The notes beneath the pieces were generated by a model. It had not been told where the DNA came from, did not search any database, and saw nothing but the letters and a program-made list of their open reading frames with translations. A stretch of 49,413 bases of DNA from NCBI GenBank assembly GCA_902790415.1, contig CADARU010000010.1, forward strand, positions 1 through 49,413, in the 5' to 3' direction. Below are positions 8,744-16,884 of this stretch, piece after piece. Made by a program: the position numbers and the translations under genes. The first letter of the stretch is position 1. Each line of letters opens with the position of its first letter. The DNA comes from an uncultured Pseudomonadota bacterium (GTDB lineage Bacteria > Pseudomonadota > Alphaproteobacteria > Rs-D84).

Positions 8744-10020
8744 GATTGATTCCACGCGGTTTTTTCTGGCGAACAATATTGTTAATATTGGTGCCGCTTT
8801 TGGTTGCCCAGGTTATTATTGCCAATGTATTTTTTGGTAACCACTGGACGCGCGTTCACGCAACTTTGGCACGCACATTGTCGGGTGAAGTTTCCGCAAT
8901 GATGAGTTTCATAGATTCTGGCAACGTTGGTGCCATACAAACATTGGCACGCAATACCGGAATAAATGTTTCTATTAACGAAAAATTAAACCGCCCGGCG
9001 CATAACGACAACAATTCGTTGATTGCGGGCGCACTGGCGAACGAGTTATCAAAACATTTAAAACGTCCTGCTAATTTATATATCGACAGGAAACAACGTC
9101 TGATATACATAGATATTCCTACAAAAAATGGAAAAATCGCAACATTTGGTACCAGTTTATATCACATATATTCAACCAGTACCGAGGTTTTTATAATCTG
9201 GTTAATTGGTGCGATATTGATTGTATCTATTTTGGTTTCGCCGTTTATCATTATGCACAACCGCAGTATTCGCCGCATTGCCAAGGCCGCAAATATGTTT
9301 GGACGCGGACTGGATGCGCCAGGCTTTGTCCCCAGCGGTTCCAAAGAAATTCGCGAAGCGGCCAGTGCGATGATAACAATGAAGGAACGTCTTAACCGTT
9401 ACAACAAAACCAGAACAGATATGTTAAACGCAGTCAGCCATGACTTAAAGGCCCCTTTGACCCGCATGCGCCTGGCCATAGAAACCGACAGTGCCGACAA
9501 AAAAGTACTGCTTGGCGACATTGACCGTATGACAACTATGATTAACGGGTATCTGGCATTCGCACGTGGCGAAGAACCGGAAATAGAACAAGCCACCGAA
9601 TTGCCCGCAATGTTGATACGTATTGCACGCGATGCGGCACCCAACAAAGATATTCAAACAGAATTTCCCGAACCACCGGTTCAATTCTATGCACGTCCAA
9701 TGGCGTTGGCGCGCGCATTTTCTAACATAATCGAAAATGCCGCAAGGTATGCGAAAAAAACCATAAAAATAACCGAAATAGATACCAAGGACGAAACACA
9801 AATTATAATTGAAGATGATGGCCCGGGAATTCCAGACGATAAAAAAGCCGATGCAATGCGTCCTTTTGTGCGTCTGGATGATTCGCGCAGTGAAAAAACC
9901 GGCGGAACCGGCTTGGGCCTATCTATTGCCAAGACCGTTATTGAAAACCATGGCGGCCACATGACATTGGAAAACAGTGATTTAGGTGGTTTGCGCGTTC
10001 GCGTTGTTTTGCCGTTATAA
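8740..10020 (+). CDS. EnvZ-like sensor histidine kinase
   Basis: This is a 426-residue inner-membrane kinase. TM1 lies at about 9-30 (ILLILVPLLVAQVIIANVFF) and a periplasmic sensor region spans about 31-148. TM2 at about 149-172 is followed by a HAMP linker (IRRIAKAANMFGRGL). The phospho-acceptor His is in NAVSHDLKAPLTRMRL, the EnvZ type. The ATP-binding domain shows the N box NIIENAARYAKK, the G1 box EDDGPGIPDD and TGGTGLGLSIAK. It starts inside the regulator stop codon (ATGA), so the two are translationally coupled and form a cognate pair. The signal is unknown. Confidence 0.94.
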   Translation: MRLIPRGFFWRTILLILVPLLVAQVIIANVFFGNHWTRVHATLARTLSGEVSAMMSFIDSGNVGAIQTLARNTGINVSINEKLNRPAHNDNNSLIAGALANELSKHLKRPANLYIDRKQRLIYIDIPTKNGKIATFGTSLYHIYSTSTEVFIIWLIGAILIVSILVSPFIIMHNRSIRRIAKAANMFGRGLDAPGFVPSGSKEIREAASAMITMKERLNRYNKTRTDMLNAVSHDLKAPLTRMRLAIETDSADKKVLLGDIDRMTTMINGYLAFARGEEPEIEQATELPAMLIRIARDAAPNKDIQTEFPEPPVQFYARPMALARAFSNIIENAARYAKKTIKITEIDTKDETQIIIEDDGPGIPDDKKADAMRPFVRLDDSRSEKTGGTGLGLSIAKTVIENHGGHMTLENSDLGGLRVRVVLPL

Positions 10021-10049
10021 ACCAATCAAAAAACATCAAGGAAACACAA

Positions 10050-11759
10050 ATGAACTTATATAAATATGTATCCGATAAAATTAACGAAAAACTGGGGTTT
10101 GAAGCAAAATTAGAAACGCCACGCAATCGCGAATTTGGTGATTTTTCAACAAATGCCGCAATGGTAATGGCAAAAAACGCCGGTAAAAATCCGCGTGAAT
10201 TGGCGGGCGAAATATTACCAAAAATCCAAGAATTGGACTTTGTCGCATCCGCATCTATCGCGGGACCGGGTTTTATCAATTTAACACTGCGCGATGATTT
10301 TATATGGAACGCATCAGAAAACGCGACCAAAATCACACCGACACAAAAACCGTTGGTCATAGATATGGACTATGGCGCATACAACGTTGCAAAATCATTA
10401 CACATTGGACATTTAAGAACATCTATTGTTGGCGACAGTTTTAATCGTATTGCGAAAGCATTAGGACACCAAACGTTTTCTTGGAATCACATTGGCGATT
10501 GGGGCAAACCAATGGGGTTAATTATTGCGTGGATAGAACGTTTGCACCCAGAATTACCGTATTTTCAAGATAACTTTGATTCAAAAACACCTGTTGATTA
10601 TGAAATTGATGAAAAAGAATTAAACACTTATTATCCGGCCGCATCTGCACTTGCCAAAGAAAATCCAGATTTTCAATTACACGCTCAGGAAATCAAAGCA
10701 AAGTTTCAAGCAGGACACCCAGGATATTTTGCATTGTACGAAAAATTCTTGGCGATTTCTTTGCGAACGATGAACAAAACCGTCAGCAGATTAAACATAT
10801 TGCCGTTTGATTATGATTTAGGCGAAAGAAACGCGGCAAAATACCTGGAAGATGTCGAAAAAATTTTGCGCGAAAAAAATATGATTTACAAAAACGATGG
10901 TGCCGAAATAATAAATGTTAAACGCGACACAGACAACAAACCAATGCCGCCATATATGTGGCGCGACTCTCGTGGGGCTGACACATACGATTCTACTGAT
11001 TTGGCTGCCGTTTATTGCCGTAAAAAAACCGACAACCCAGATAAAATTATTTATTTCACAGATTTGCGTCAAAGCTTACACTTTGAACAACTATTTCGTG
11101 TTGCCGATATGTCTGGTATATATCCATATGATAAGTTTGAACATATTGGCTATGGTACATTAAACGGCAATGACGGCAAGCCATTTAAAACGCGTGATGG
11201 CAACGCGGCCGGCCTGGATGATATATTAGATATAGCAAATGATGCGGTTCGCGCGCGTATCGCAGAATTCGATAAAAAATTAGATGACGACACAATAAAA
11301 ACTATCGCTTTGGCCGCGGTAAAATTTAATGACCTGTTGCACGATGTAAAATCTGATTATATCTTTGACCCGAAACAGATTACCAGTTTTGAAGGGCGTA
11401 CCGGTCCGTACATTTTATACACCGCGGTTCGTTTAAATTCTGTTCTAAAACGGGCAGGGGATTTTACAAAACCGACAACCGTTACATTGGAACCAGACGA
11501 ACGCAATTTGTTAATCGCATTATTGGATATGGAACGTACGGTTAACGCAGCGTTTGATAATCGTGCAACCGACTTAATCGCAAATTATACGTATGATTTG
11601 TGTCAGTTAATAAATACTTTCTATCATAATTGCCCAATATTGCGTGATGACGTTCCGGCGGACGTGCGTGCAACCCGTTTAACAGTCGTTAAAATTGCAC
11701 GTGATGCACTGGAAAAGTTGCTTGGTTTAATGGGCCTAGAAATTCCAAACGAAATGTAA
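10050..11759 (+). CDS. argS: Arginyl-tRNA synthetase
   Basis: ArgS charges tRNA-Arg. The 569-residue product has the additional N-terminal Add-1 domain typical of ArgRS (NREFGDFSTNAAMVMAK), the class I motif in AKSLHIGHLRTS, and YDSTDLAAVYCR and GNDGKPFKTRDG. The last stands in for KMSKS, as is usual in this enzyme. The C-terminal helical anticodon-binding domain starts with the segment FEGRTGPYILYTAVR. The start follows AAGGAAACACAA, 29 bases after the kinase stop, so it is probably cotranscribed with the two-component system. A hairpin follows the stop. Confidence 0.97.
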   Translation: MNLYKYVSDKINEKLGFEAKLETPRNREFGDFSTNAAMVMAKNAGKNPRELAGEILPKIQELDFVASASIAGPGFINLTLRDDFIWNASENATKITPTQKPLVIDMDYGAYNVAKSLHIGHLRTSIVGDSFNRIAKALGHQTFSWNHIGDWGKPMGLIIAWIERLHPELPYFQDNFDSKTPVDYEIDEKELNTYYPAASALAKENPDFQLHAQEIKAKFQAGHPGYFALYEKFLAISLRTMNKTVSRLNILPFDYDLGERNAAKYLEDVEKILREKNMIYKNDGAEIINVKRDTDNKPMPPYMWRDSRGADTYDSTDLAAVYCRKKTDNPDKIIYFTDLRQSLHFEQLFRVADMSGIYPYDKFEHIGYGTLNGNDGKPFKTRDGNAAGLDDILDIANDAVRARIAEFDKKLDDDTIKTIALAAVKFNDLLHDVKSDYIFDPKQITSFEGRTGPYILYTAVRLNSVLKRAGDFTKPTTVTLEPDERNLLIALLDMERTVNAAFDNRATDLIANYTYDLCQLINTFYHNCPILRDDVPADVRATRLTVVKIARDALEKLLGLMGLEIPNEM

Positions 11760-11762
11760 AAA

Positions 11763-11786
11763 AACAGGTGCAAATTTGCACCTGTT
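11763..11786. terminator. Palindromic hairpin between argS and the convergent gene
   Basis: This is a perfect 24-base palindrome with arms AACAGGTGCAAA and TTTGCACCTGTT. T-rich sequence follows on the plus strand, but there is no clean T run next to the stem. It lies between two converging genes, so a shared terminator is likely. Confidence 0.6.
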
Positions 11787-11801
11787 AAAGTTTATTATTT
11801 T

Positions 11802-13778
11802 TTATTCGTAAACCACCATATATTGCCCACCATCGTGCGCCCCCAGGTTTTCTGTCGGCTGGGGTGCCGGTGCATACTGCGGTGCCGGGACGTATTGTGG
11901 TTCTGGAACATATTGTGGTTCCGGCGCATATTGCGGTTCATAATACGGCGCGTTGTTACCATAATCTTGATAATAAACATCCTGTGGCATGTTAACATTT
12001 GGTCCGCCCACATCATCATCAAAAACCACGTCATGTGAATACGCGCCATAGGCCTGTTTACGCGCCAAAATGTCTGCTTCTGATTCAACCTGGGGTTGCG
12101 GCGCAACCACAGGAATATTTGGTGTTAAATCTTCTATGACTTCTGGTTCTTCAATAACCGGTTCTGGTTCCGCAACCGGTTCTGGTTCGATAATTGGTTC
12201 GACAACAGGTTCTGGTTCAACAATCGGTTCCGGTTCGGGGATTGGTTCCGGTTCAACCACAGGTTCCGGCTCTGTCACAGGTTCGACCACCGGTTCTGAG
12301 TCAACAGATACTGGTTCTGTTTTTTCAGACAAATCAATAAACGGCCCAGATAATGTATCAGCATCAGATTCCGTTGATACCGTATCCGCGGTTGTTTTTA
12401 AATCGGGCACTGTTTCGCCGTTCTTCTTTTGATACAACCACAATGTGAATACAGACAAAATAATCAACACGATTAACAACAAATAATACATACGTGTATT
12501 TTTCTGGGGCATACCGCCATCAACGGGCTTTGCCGTACCGGAAATAGGCGACATAGGCCGCGCAACCGGCGCAACAGGTGTTACACTTGGCATCACCGGC
12601 ACAGGTCTTGCAACAGGCGTTTCGTTATATTGCCCATTGTCAATTTGTCCTGTGGTATCTGTGTCAGACGCAACAGGCGCATCAACAGATGTTATCGTAT
12701 CCAAAACAGGTGCAGTATCTTGAACATTTGATGATTTGTTTTCTAATTCATCAACCTGAATCGGCCGAATATTCAAGGTTTCTTCTTGCACAACCGTTTC
12801 TGATTCTGTTTCCGAGATGTTTTGCAAAGCATCGTCCAACTTTACTTCATCTTTATCATCTTTTTCAAACGTATCATCTTCAACCACGTCTTCTTTCTTT
12901 TCAGATTGAATTTCATCAAACTCAACCGGACGAAAAGCAATATCTTCATCCAGAATTTCCGGATCTTGGTCCATCAGTGGTTTTACTTCATCGTCTGGCA
13001 TATCTTTCTTCTCCGTAGTTGTTGTTTTGTTGTCTTTTTTCTGTGACGTGTTTTCTGGCACATAAGGGACAAAAATAATGTCTTCGTTGCGTGCGTTCGT
13101 CTGCTTTGTTTTTTTCAAGAAATTCTGTAACAGTTCGCATTGTTTTTTCGCCGCATTGTTACGCCGGGTTGCCTTGGCTAAACGTCTTTTGGCGCGTTTT
13201 ATTTTCCCGTTTGTTTCTTCTAATTTGGATTCTGTTTTCAAAATTTTCGATGCAGATTCTTTGGTTGGTTCACGTCCAATGTTTTTTCTCTGTTCGGATA
13301 ATTTTGAACGCAATTCACGTTGAACGCCCGTTAATTCTGCGATACTTTCGTTTGTTTTGGCGATTGTATCGGCAGACACCTCTAATTCCTGACGTGCACC
13401 GGCCAGGCGCACGGTTGCCGAACGGCGCGCCGCCACATATTGAAAATCAGACAAATCGTTTAATTCTGCCTCTGTACTTTTTCCGCCAACCAGGGCATTT
13501 ATCAATGCTTCATAAATATTCAGGCCATCATATTCTATATCTAATTTTTGATACTTGTTGTCTTTCTTTGGGCGAACATTTTCCAAATCCACATCAAAAT
13601 CATTAACCAGAATATCATCCCATTTCCGTTCGCCATCAGGGCGCACAACCAACAATACATTTGGCTTGTTTTCATTTACCGTTTCATCAACAACAAACAC
13701 GATATTCCCATCAACATCGCGCCACACCCGCAGATGATTTCCCGAAATATCATAAAAATTTTCTGTTAAGTTACTCAA
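11802..13778 (-). CDS. Single-pass membrane protein with coiled coil, acidic region and Glu-Pro repeats
   Basis: The protein has 658 residues and no recognised family. Residues 1-100 look globular (a WRDVDGNIVFVV strand pattern). Residues 110-225 are charged and coiled-coil-like (basic KIKRAKRRLAKATRRNN near 192-208). Residues 250-350 are strongly acidic, and 385-420 are Pro-rich. One transmembrane helix lies at 430-449 (YYLLLIVLIILSVFTLWLY). Beyond it come Glu-Pro repeats (VEPEPVVEPEPIPEPEP) at about 495-546 and a Tyr/Pro/Gln tail with repeated PEPQYVP units. There is no signal peptide, so the N-terminal 430 residues are probably cytoplasmic and the EP rod spans the periplasm, as in TonB/TolA-like or polar scaffold proteins (inference). 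It lies just downstream of gcrA on the same strand. Confidence 0.85.
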   Translation of the reverse strand: MSNLTENFYDISGNHLRVWRDVDGNIVFVVDETVNENKPNVLLVVRPDGERKWDDILVNDFDVDLENVRPKKDNKYQKLDIEYDGLNIYEALINALVGGKSTEAELNDLSDFQYVAARRSATVRLAGARQELEVSADTIAKTNESIAELTGVQRELRSKLSEQRKNIGREPTKESASKILKTESKLEETNGKIKRAKRRLAKATRRNNAAKKQCELLQNFLKKTKQTNARNEDIIFVPYVPENTSQKKDNKTTTTEKKDMPDDEVKPLMDQDPEILDEDIAFRPVEFDEIQSEKKEDVVEDDTFEKDDKDEVKLDDALQNISETESETVVQEETLNIRPIQVDELENKSSNVQDTAPVLDTITSVDAPVASDTDTTGQIDNGQYNETPVARPVPVMPSVTPVAPVARPMSPISGTAKPVDGGMPQKNTRMYYLLLIVLIILSVFTLWLYQKKNGETVPDLKTTADTVSTESDADTLSGPFIDLSEKTEPVSVDSEPVVEPVTEPEPVVEPEPIPEPEPIVEPEPVVEPIIEPEPVAEPEPVIEEPEVIEDLTPNIPVVAPQPQVESEADILARKQAYGAYSHDVVFDDDVGGPNVNMPQDVYYQDYGNNAPYYEPQYAPEPQYVPEPQYVPAPQYAPAPQPTENLGAHDGGQYMVVYE

Positions 13779-13811
13779 AAAAACTCTCCCTTTGCCCCCA
13801 AAAACAAGCGG

Positions 13812-14414
13812 TTATTGTTTTTTCTTGGTCGCATTAAACTGGTACGCCTGTTTACAGTGTTCGTAACAATACGGTTTTCCAACGAACACCTGTTTGCCAC
13901 AAAAATGGAAATTCTCAGAATCAGGATCCCCCATCGGCCAACGACACTGTCCCGGTTTCAAATCCATCATTTCCAAAGAGTGCTGAATTATACGTTGATG
14001 AACCGTCAAATTTTTCTTGGAAGATGCGCCTGGTTTTTGCGCCACCGGCTTAACCGCCGCAACAGTTTTTTCTTCTTTCTTAGCAACCTTGGTTTTTACC
14101 GTTTCCGTTTTCGCCTTGACTGTTTTTTTGACAGTTTTAGTTTCCGCCTTGGCTGATTTCTTTTCTGTAACCTTGGTAACCGGTTTTTTAACCGCGTTTT
14201 TTTTCACGCTTTTTGTTTCGTTTTTAGTGGTTTTTGTCGATTTTTTTGTCGCAGGTGTTTCTGTGGCACCACTGTTCCAACCCATACGATGCAATTTACC
14301 AACAACGGCATTTTTAGAAATCCCTAGTTTTTTGCCGATTTCGGCCGTTGACAATCCCTTGCCAACCAAAGATTTTAACTTCTTTACAATACCACTGTCC
14401 CAAGATTTGCTCAT
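13812..14414 (-). CDS. gcrA: GcrA-family cell-cycle regulator with an extended Lys/Thr-rich linker
   Basis: GcrA binds RNA polymerase sigma70 and activates promoters carrying methylated GANTC sites in Alphaproteobacteria. The ATG at 14414 was chosen because GTGAGG lies 10 bases upstream and MSKSWDSG aligns with the family start. The product has 200 residues. The N-terminal HTH (STAEIGKKLGISKNAVVGKLHRMGW) covers about 1-46. A low-complexity linker rich in Lys, Thr and Val covers about 50-135. The conserved C-terminal part reads PGQCRWPMGDP, FHFCGK and KPYCYEHCKQAYQF. The linker is unusually long and basic. Its own promoter region carries a GATTC site. Confidence 0.93.
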   Translation of the reverse strand: MSKSWDSGIVKKLKSLVGKGLSTAEIGKKLGISKNAVVGKLHRMGWNSGATETPATKKSTKTTKNETKSVKKNAVKKPVTKVTEKKSAKAETKTVKKTVKAKTETVKTKVAKKEEKTVAAVKPVAQKPGASSKKNLTVHQRIIQHSLEMMDLKPGQCRWPMGDPDSENFHFCGKQVFVGKPYCYEHCKQAYQFNATKKKQ

Positions 14415-14444
14415 TTTTATCGACCTCACTTACGTCTATATGAT

Positions 14445-14474
14445 ATTATAGTGTATCATAAAAGCGATTCGCAA
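14445..14474 (-). promoter_or_regulatory. Predicted gcrA promoter with a GANTC site overlapping the -35
   Basis: On the minus strand TTGCGA (14474-14469) and TATAAT (14450-14445) are separated by 18 bases. GATTC at 14466-14470 fits the CcrM methylation sequence GANTC and overlaps the -35 hexamer. The transcript would start near 14438, about 24 bases before the gcrA ATG. Confidence 0.55.
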
Positions 14475-14489
14475 GGCAAGGGGGAAAAT

Positions 14490-14969
14490 ATGTTTTTATA
14501 TGTTTTTTGGATACTTTTTGTTCTGTTGATATTAATTGGCGGGTTTTTCGCCTGGAAAATTAGTGTCACCGACCTGCGCAGGCGCATTATTCCGGATGCA
14601 TACCTGTTTCCTTTGTTAATAGACGGACTGATTATCAGCGCATTTTTCCCATGGGTTTGCAGTATTTATGACGGCATCATTGGGATGTTATTTGGATATA
14701 TATTGGCGACAACTGTTGGTTTTGCGTTCGACAGGGCGCTTGCACGTCGCGCCCCGTCCGCCCCCAGTCCGATAGGTATGGGCGATATAAAACTAATTGC
14801 AACTGGCGGTTTATGGTTGGGACCACAGGGGCTGGCAATCGCATTAGTGTTCGCATGCGTATTTGGTGCAATATGGTCAAAGGTAAAAAAACAACGCTAT
14901 ATTCCGTTTGCACCGTTTTTTGTATCTGGCGCATTTTTGTCTTTAATAATAATTGGATTTTTGTTATAA
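14490..14969 (+). CDS. Type IV prepilin peptidase-like protein (A24 family, CpaA/TadV-like)
   Basis: The 159-residue protein is almost entirely membrane-embedded. It keeps the two Asp motifs of A24 aspartyl peptidases: DLRRRIIPDAYLFP after the first helix and the GxGD-type motif in PIGMGDIKLIATGG. These enzymes cleave leader peptides of type IV or Flp prepilins at the inner membrane. It lacks the N-terminal methyltransferase domain of PilD, as CpaA/TadV do. The ATG at 14490 follows AAGGGGGAAAAT. No pilin or Tad gene is visible nearby. It is divergent from gcrA, and the exported cassette follows on the same strand 25 bases after its stop. Confidence 0.85.
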   Translation: MFLYVFWILFVLLILIGGFFAWKISVTDLRRRIIPDAYLFPLLIDGLIISAFFPWVCSIYDGIIGMLFGYILATTVGFAFDRALARRAPSAPSPIGMGDIKLIATGGLWLGPQGLAIALVFACVFGAIWSKVKKQRYIPFAPFFVSGAFLSLIIIGFLL

Positions 14970-14970
14970 T
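14948..14970 (+). promoter_or_regulatory. Possible internal promoter before the exported cassette
   Basis: TATAAT at 14965-14970 overlaps the stop codon of the upstream gene. TTTAAT lies 17 bases further upstream (14942-14947) and is a weak -35. The predicted start near 14977 gives a short leader before the ATG at 14995. Confidence 0.35.
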
Positions 14971-14994
14971 ACAAACATAACGCAAGGCGAGGGG

Positions 14995-15846
14995 ATGAAA
15001 AAAACCATATTATTCATGGCTTTTGGATTATTGGCATTTGCACATAATGCCATGGCGGTCGCGCCATTATCACAATATGGTCAAATCCAAAATGTGCAAA
15101 CATATTCTACAAATCCTTTTTATCAAAAGGGGGTTTATAACCCCAAAATGCCCCAGGCGATTTATGCAACCGGGGCAGATTTAAACACCGGCGATTGTCA
15201 ACGCGTGGTTGAAAACCTGGTTGCATCCGAATGTACATCAAGAAATAATTGTCGTGGTCTGCGCGTGTCAGATGTTCGCCCCAATTTAATGGTCAAGTTA
15301 TCACAGTTACCGGGGCACAATTTTGCAACATCTTGCGCGGGCTATATCGACAGCGCGTTTAATACATACATTTCAAAATATGGATACAATACAACAACAA
15401 CCGCGTTTCCAACCCCTGTTGCCCCCCAAACGGGTAACGGTTTCAAGATAGACAATCCATATAAAATTAAACCGACCGCCGCCGATGTGCGCGCCGCAGA
15501 ATTGGAAGAATTGCATAAACAAACACAAACCATGCCACAGGCAGTTGTTGGCGGTGATTTTCCAAAAACAATGGCGGATGTCAGTTTTACTGACCGTATT
15601 GCGGTGGCAACAGAAGGTTACGAACCATACAAAGATAAAAACGCATTTCGTACATTTGAACTTGAAAACGAAGAAGATTTCTTGACCCGCCTGTGCAAAG
15701 TAAGCCCCGAAGATTCGCGCTGTCCAAAAACCGTTACGCCGACAACACCTGGCGGCAGCGGCGATGATGATGGTAACAACGGCGGTGGCAGTGCCGATTG
15801 TGAACCAGGCAGTAGCCCAACTTGTCCAATTATATTAAGGTTATAA
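14995..15846 (+). CDS. Exported protein with an APLSQYGQ module, paralogue of the gene at 19214-20695
   Basis: The ATG at 14995 follows AAGGCGAGGGG. A signal peptide (MKKTILFMAFGLLAFAHNAMA) is cut before VAPLSQYGQIQNVQTYS. The mature N-terminal module of about 210 residues is shared with the convergent gene at 19214-20695. Shared segments include TNPFYQKG, YATGADLN, SRNNC, LSQLPGHN, ATSCAG and DRIAVATEGYEPYKD. In the paralogue the module precedes a lysozyme domain. Here it ends in a short Gly/Asp/Ser-rich tail with two Cys (DCEPGSSPTCPI). Conserved Cys suggest periplasmic disulfides. The domain was not recognised. The next gene starts 2 bases after the stop. Confidence 0.82.
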   Translation: MKKTILFMAFGLLAFAHNAMAVAPLSQYGQIQNVQTYSTNPFYQKGVYNPKMPQAIYATGADLNTGDCQRVVENLVASECTSRNNCRGLRVSDVRPNLMVKLSQLPGHNFATSCAGYIDSAFNTYISKYGYNTTTTAFPTPVAPQTGNGFKIDNPYKIKPTAADVRAAELEELHKQTQTMPQAVVGGDFPKTMADVSFTDRIAVATEGYEPYKDKNAFRTFELENEEDFLTRLCKVSPEDSRCPKTVTPTTPGGSGDDDGNNGGGSADCEPGSSPTCPIILRL

Positions 15847-15848
15847 AT

Positions 15849-16883
15849 ATGTTAAAAAAACTATTTTCTGTCTTCTCTTTTTTTGCTTGTTTCAACTGTT
15901 TAGCAGAAGAACAAATTTCTTGTTTAACAAAAATAGGAAAACACCAACAAAATTTCCTAACTCAATTAGAACAAATTATCGGAAAAAAAGAATTAAATCA
16001 GAAAAATATAAAAGACAACGAACAAAAAATATATAATCTTGTCGCTGCCAATGTTTTAACTGCGTGTCTGAACACAAGTAATCTGAGCGAATTTAATAAT
16101 GATATTGTATCTTCACAAAATATTTCTATACCTTTTGAAAAGAATGAGAAATATTATACAATGGAATTAAATACAGAAAAATTATTTGATCATATTAACA
16201 TACCATCCGGAATTTTAGTTACACCATTTTTAAATAAAGCACCTGGCGACATTATAACAAAAGCCCAGATGCCGACTGATTACTTTTTTAGCTCTGATTG
16301 TTCCGACCATTGGGTTAGAGTAAATATAGATGATGACACACCAATAAACAAAGCCGGGAAAGCCAGTTTTGCAAGATATTCAGGCCGCGAATTCTTTCTT
16401 GATTTTCCTGTCGGTTCTTATAACAGGGCTTTTCCAGGTTTGGTAATTAGCGCGAAAACTGGTGTTGGTGCTGCAGAAGAGATTGTGTATTATCAAAATT
16501 ATAAAAACGCCAGGATTGCTGCAGAAAGTTTTGCACAGGCATTAAGCAACACACAATGTGCATTAGATGGTTTGGCGGTATATGTTGTATCTCTCAACAC
16601 AAAACGCATAGGATCTGGAGATAAATCAGGATGGGCAATTGGTTCTGGTGTTGTGGGCGGAAGTATGGCATTATTAGGAGCGGCTTGGTTAACGGCAACA
16701 TATACAACAGCCAGTGCAACAGTACTGATGAGTACTGCTATGGCCGCGAATGCCATTCCTGTTGCAGGTTGGATAGCTGGCGCGGTTATCGCTGTTGCTG
16801 CCGCAGTTGCAGCAATATACCCATCTGATTTGGCGGATATTCAACAGGTTATGGTACTAGATGGTCCGTACATAATTAAGTAA
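15849..16883 (+). CDS. Exported protein with a C-terminal Gly/Ala-rich hydrophobic hairpin
   Basis: The ATG at 15849 is preceded by TTAAGG, which lies inside the end of the upstream gene. The 344-residue product has a signal peptide (MLKKLFSVFSFFACFNCLA). A soluble part with scattered Cys follows, and then a long Gly/Ala/Thr-rich hydrophobic stretch from about residue 262 to 328 (GVVGGSMALLGAAWLTATY then WIAGAVIAVAAAVAAIYP). Two membrane-inserting helices near the C-terminus after a soluble exported domain resemble pore-forming bacteriocins or membrane-anchored effectors in architecture only. The base composition is more AT-rich than its neighbours, with many AAA, AAT, TCT and AGA codons, hinting at a different history. 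No family was recognised. Confidence 0.8.
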   Translation: MLKKLFSVFSFFACFNCLAEEQISCLTKIGKHQQNFLTQLEQIIGKKELNQKNIKDNEQKIYNLVAANVLTACLNTSNLSEFNNDIVSSQNISIPFEKNEKYYTMELNTEKLFDHINIPSGILVTPFLNKAPGDIITKAQMPTDYFFSSDCSDHWVRVNIDDDTPINKAGKASFARYSGREFFLDFPVGSYNRAFPGLVISAKTGVGAAEEIVYYQNYKNARIAAESFAQALSNTQCALDGLAVYVVSLNTKRIGSGDKSGWAIGSGVVGGSMALLGAAWLTATYTTASATVLMSTAMAANAIPVAGWIAGAVIAVAAAVAAIYPSDLADIQQVMVLDGPYIIK

Positions 16884-16884
16884 A

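Noticed and set aside
11960..12432. Plus-strand frame with GSGSTTGS-like repeats opposite the Glu-Pro gene
   Set aside because: It is the shadow of the Glu-Pro codons of the minus-strand gene, which has the signal-rich, longer and better supported frame.
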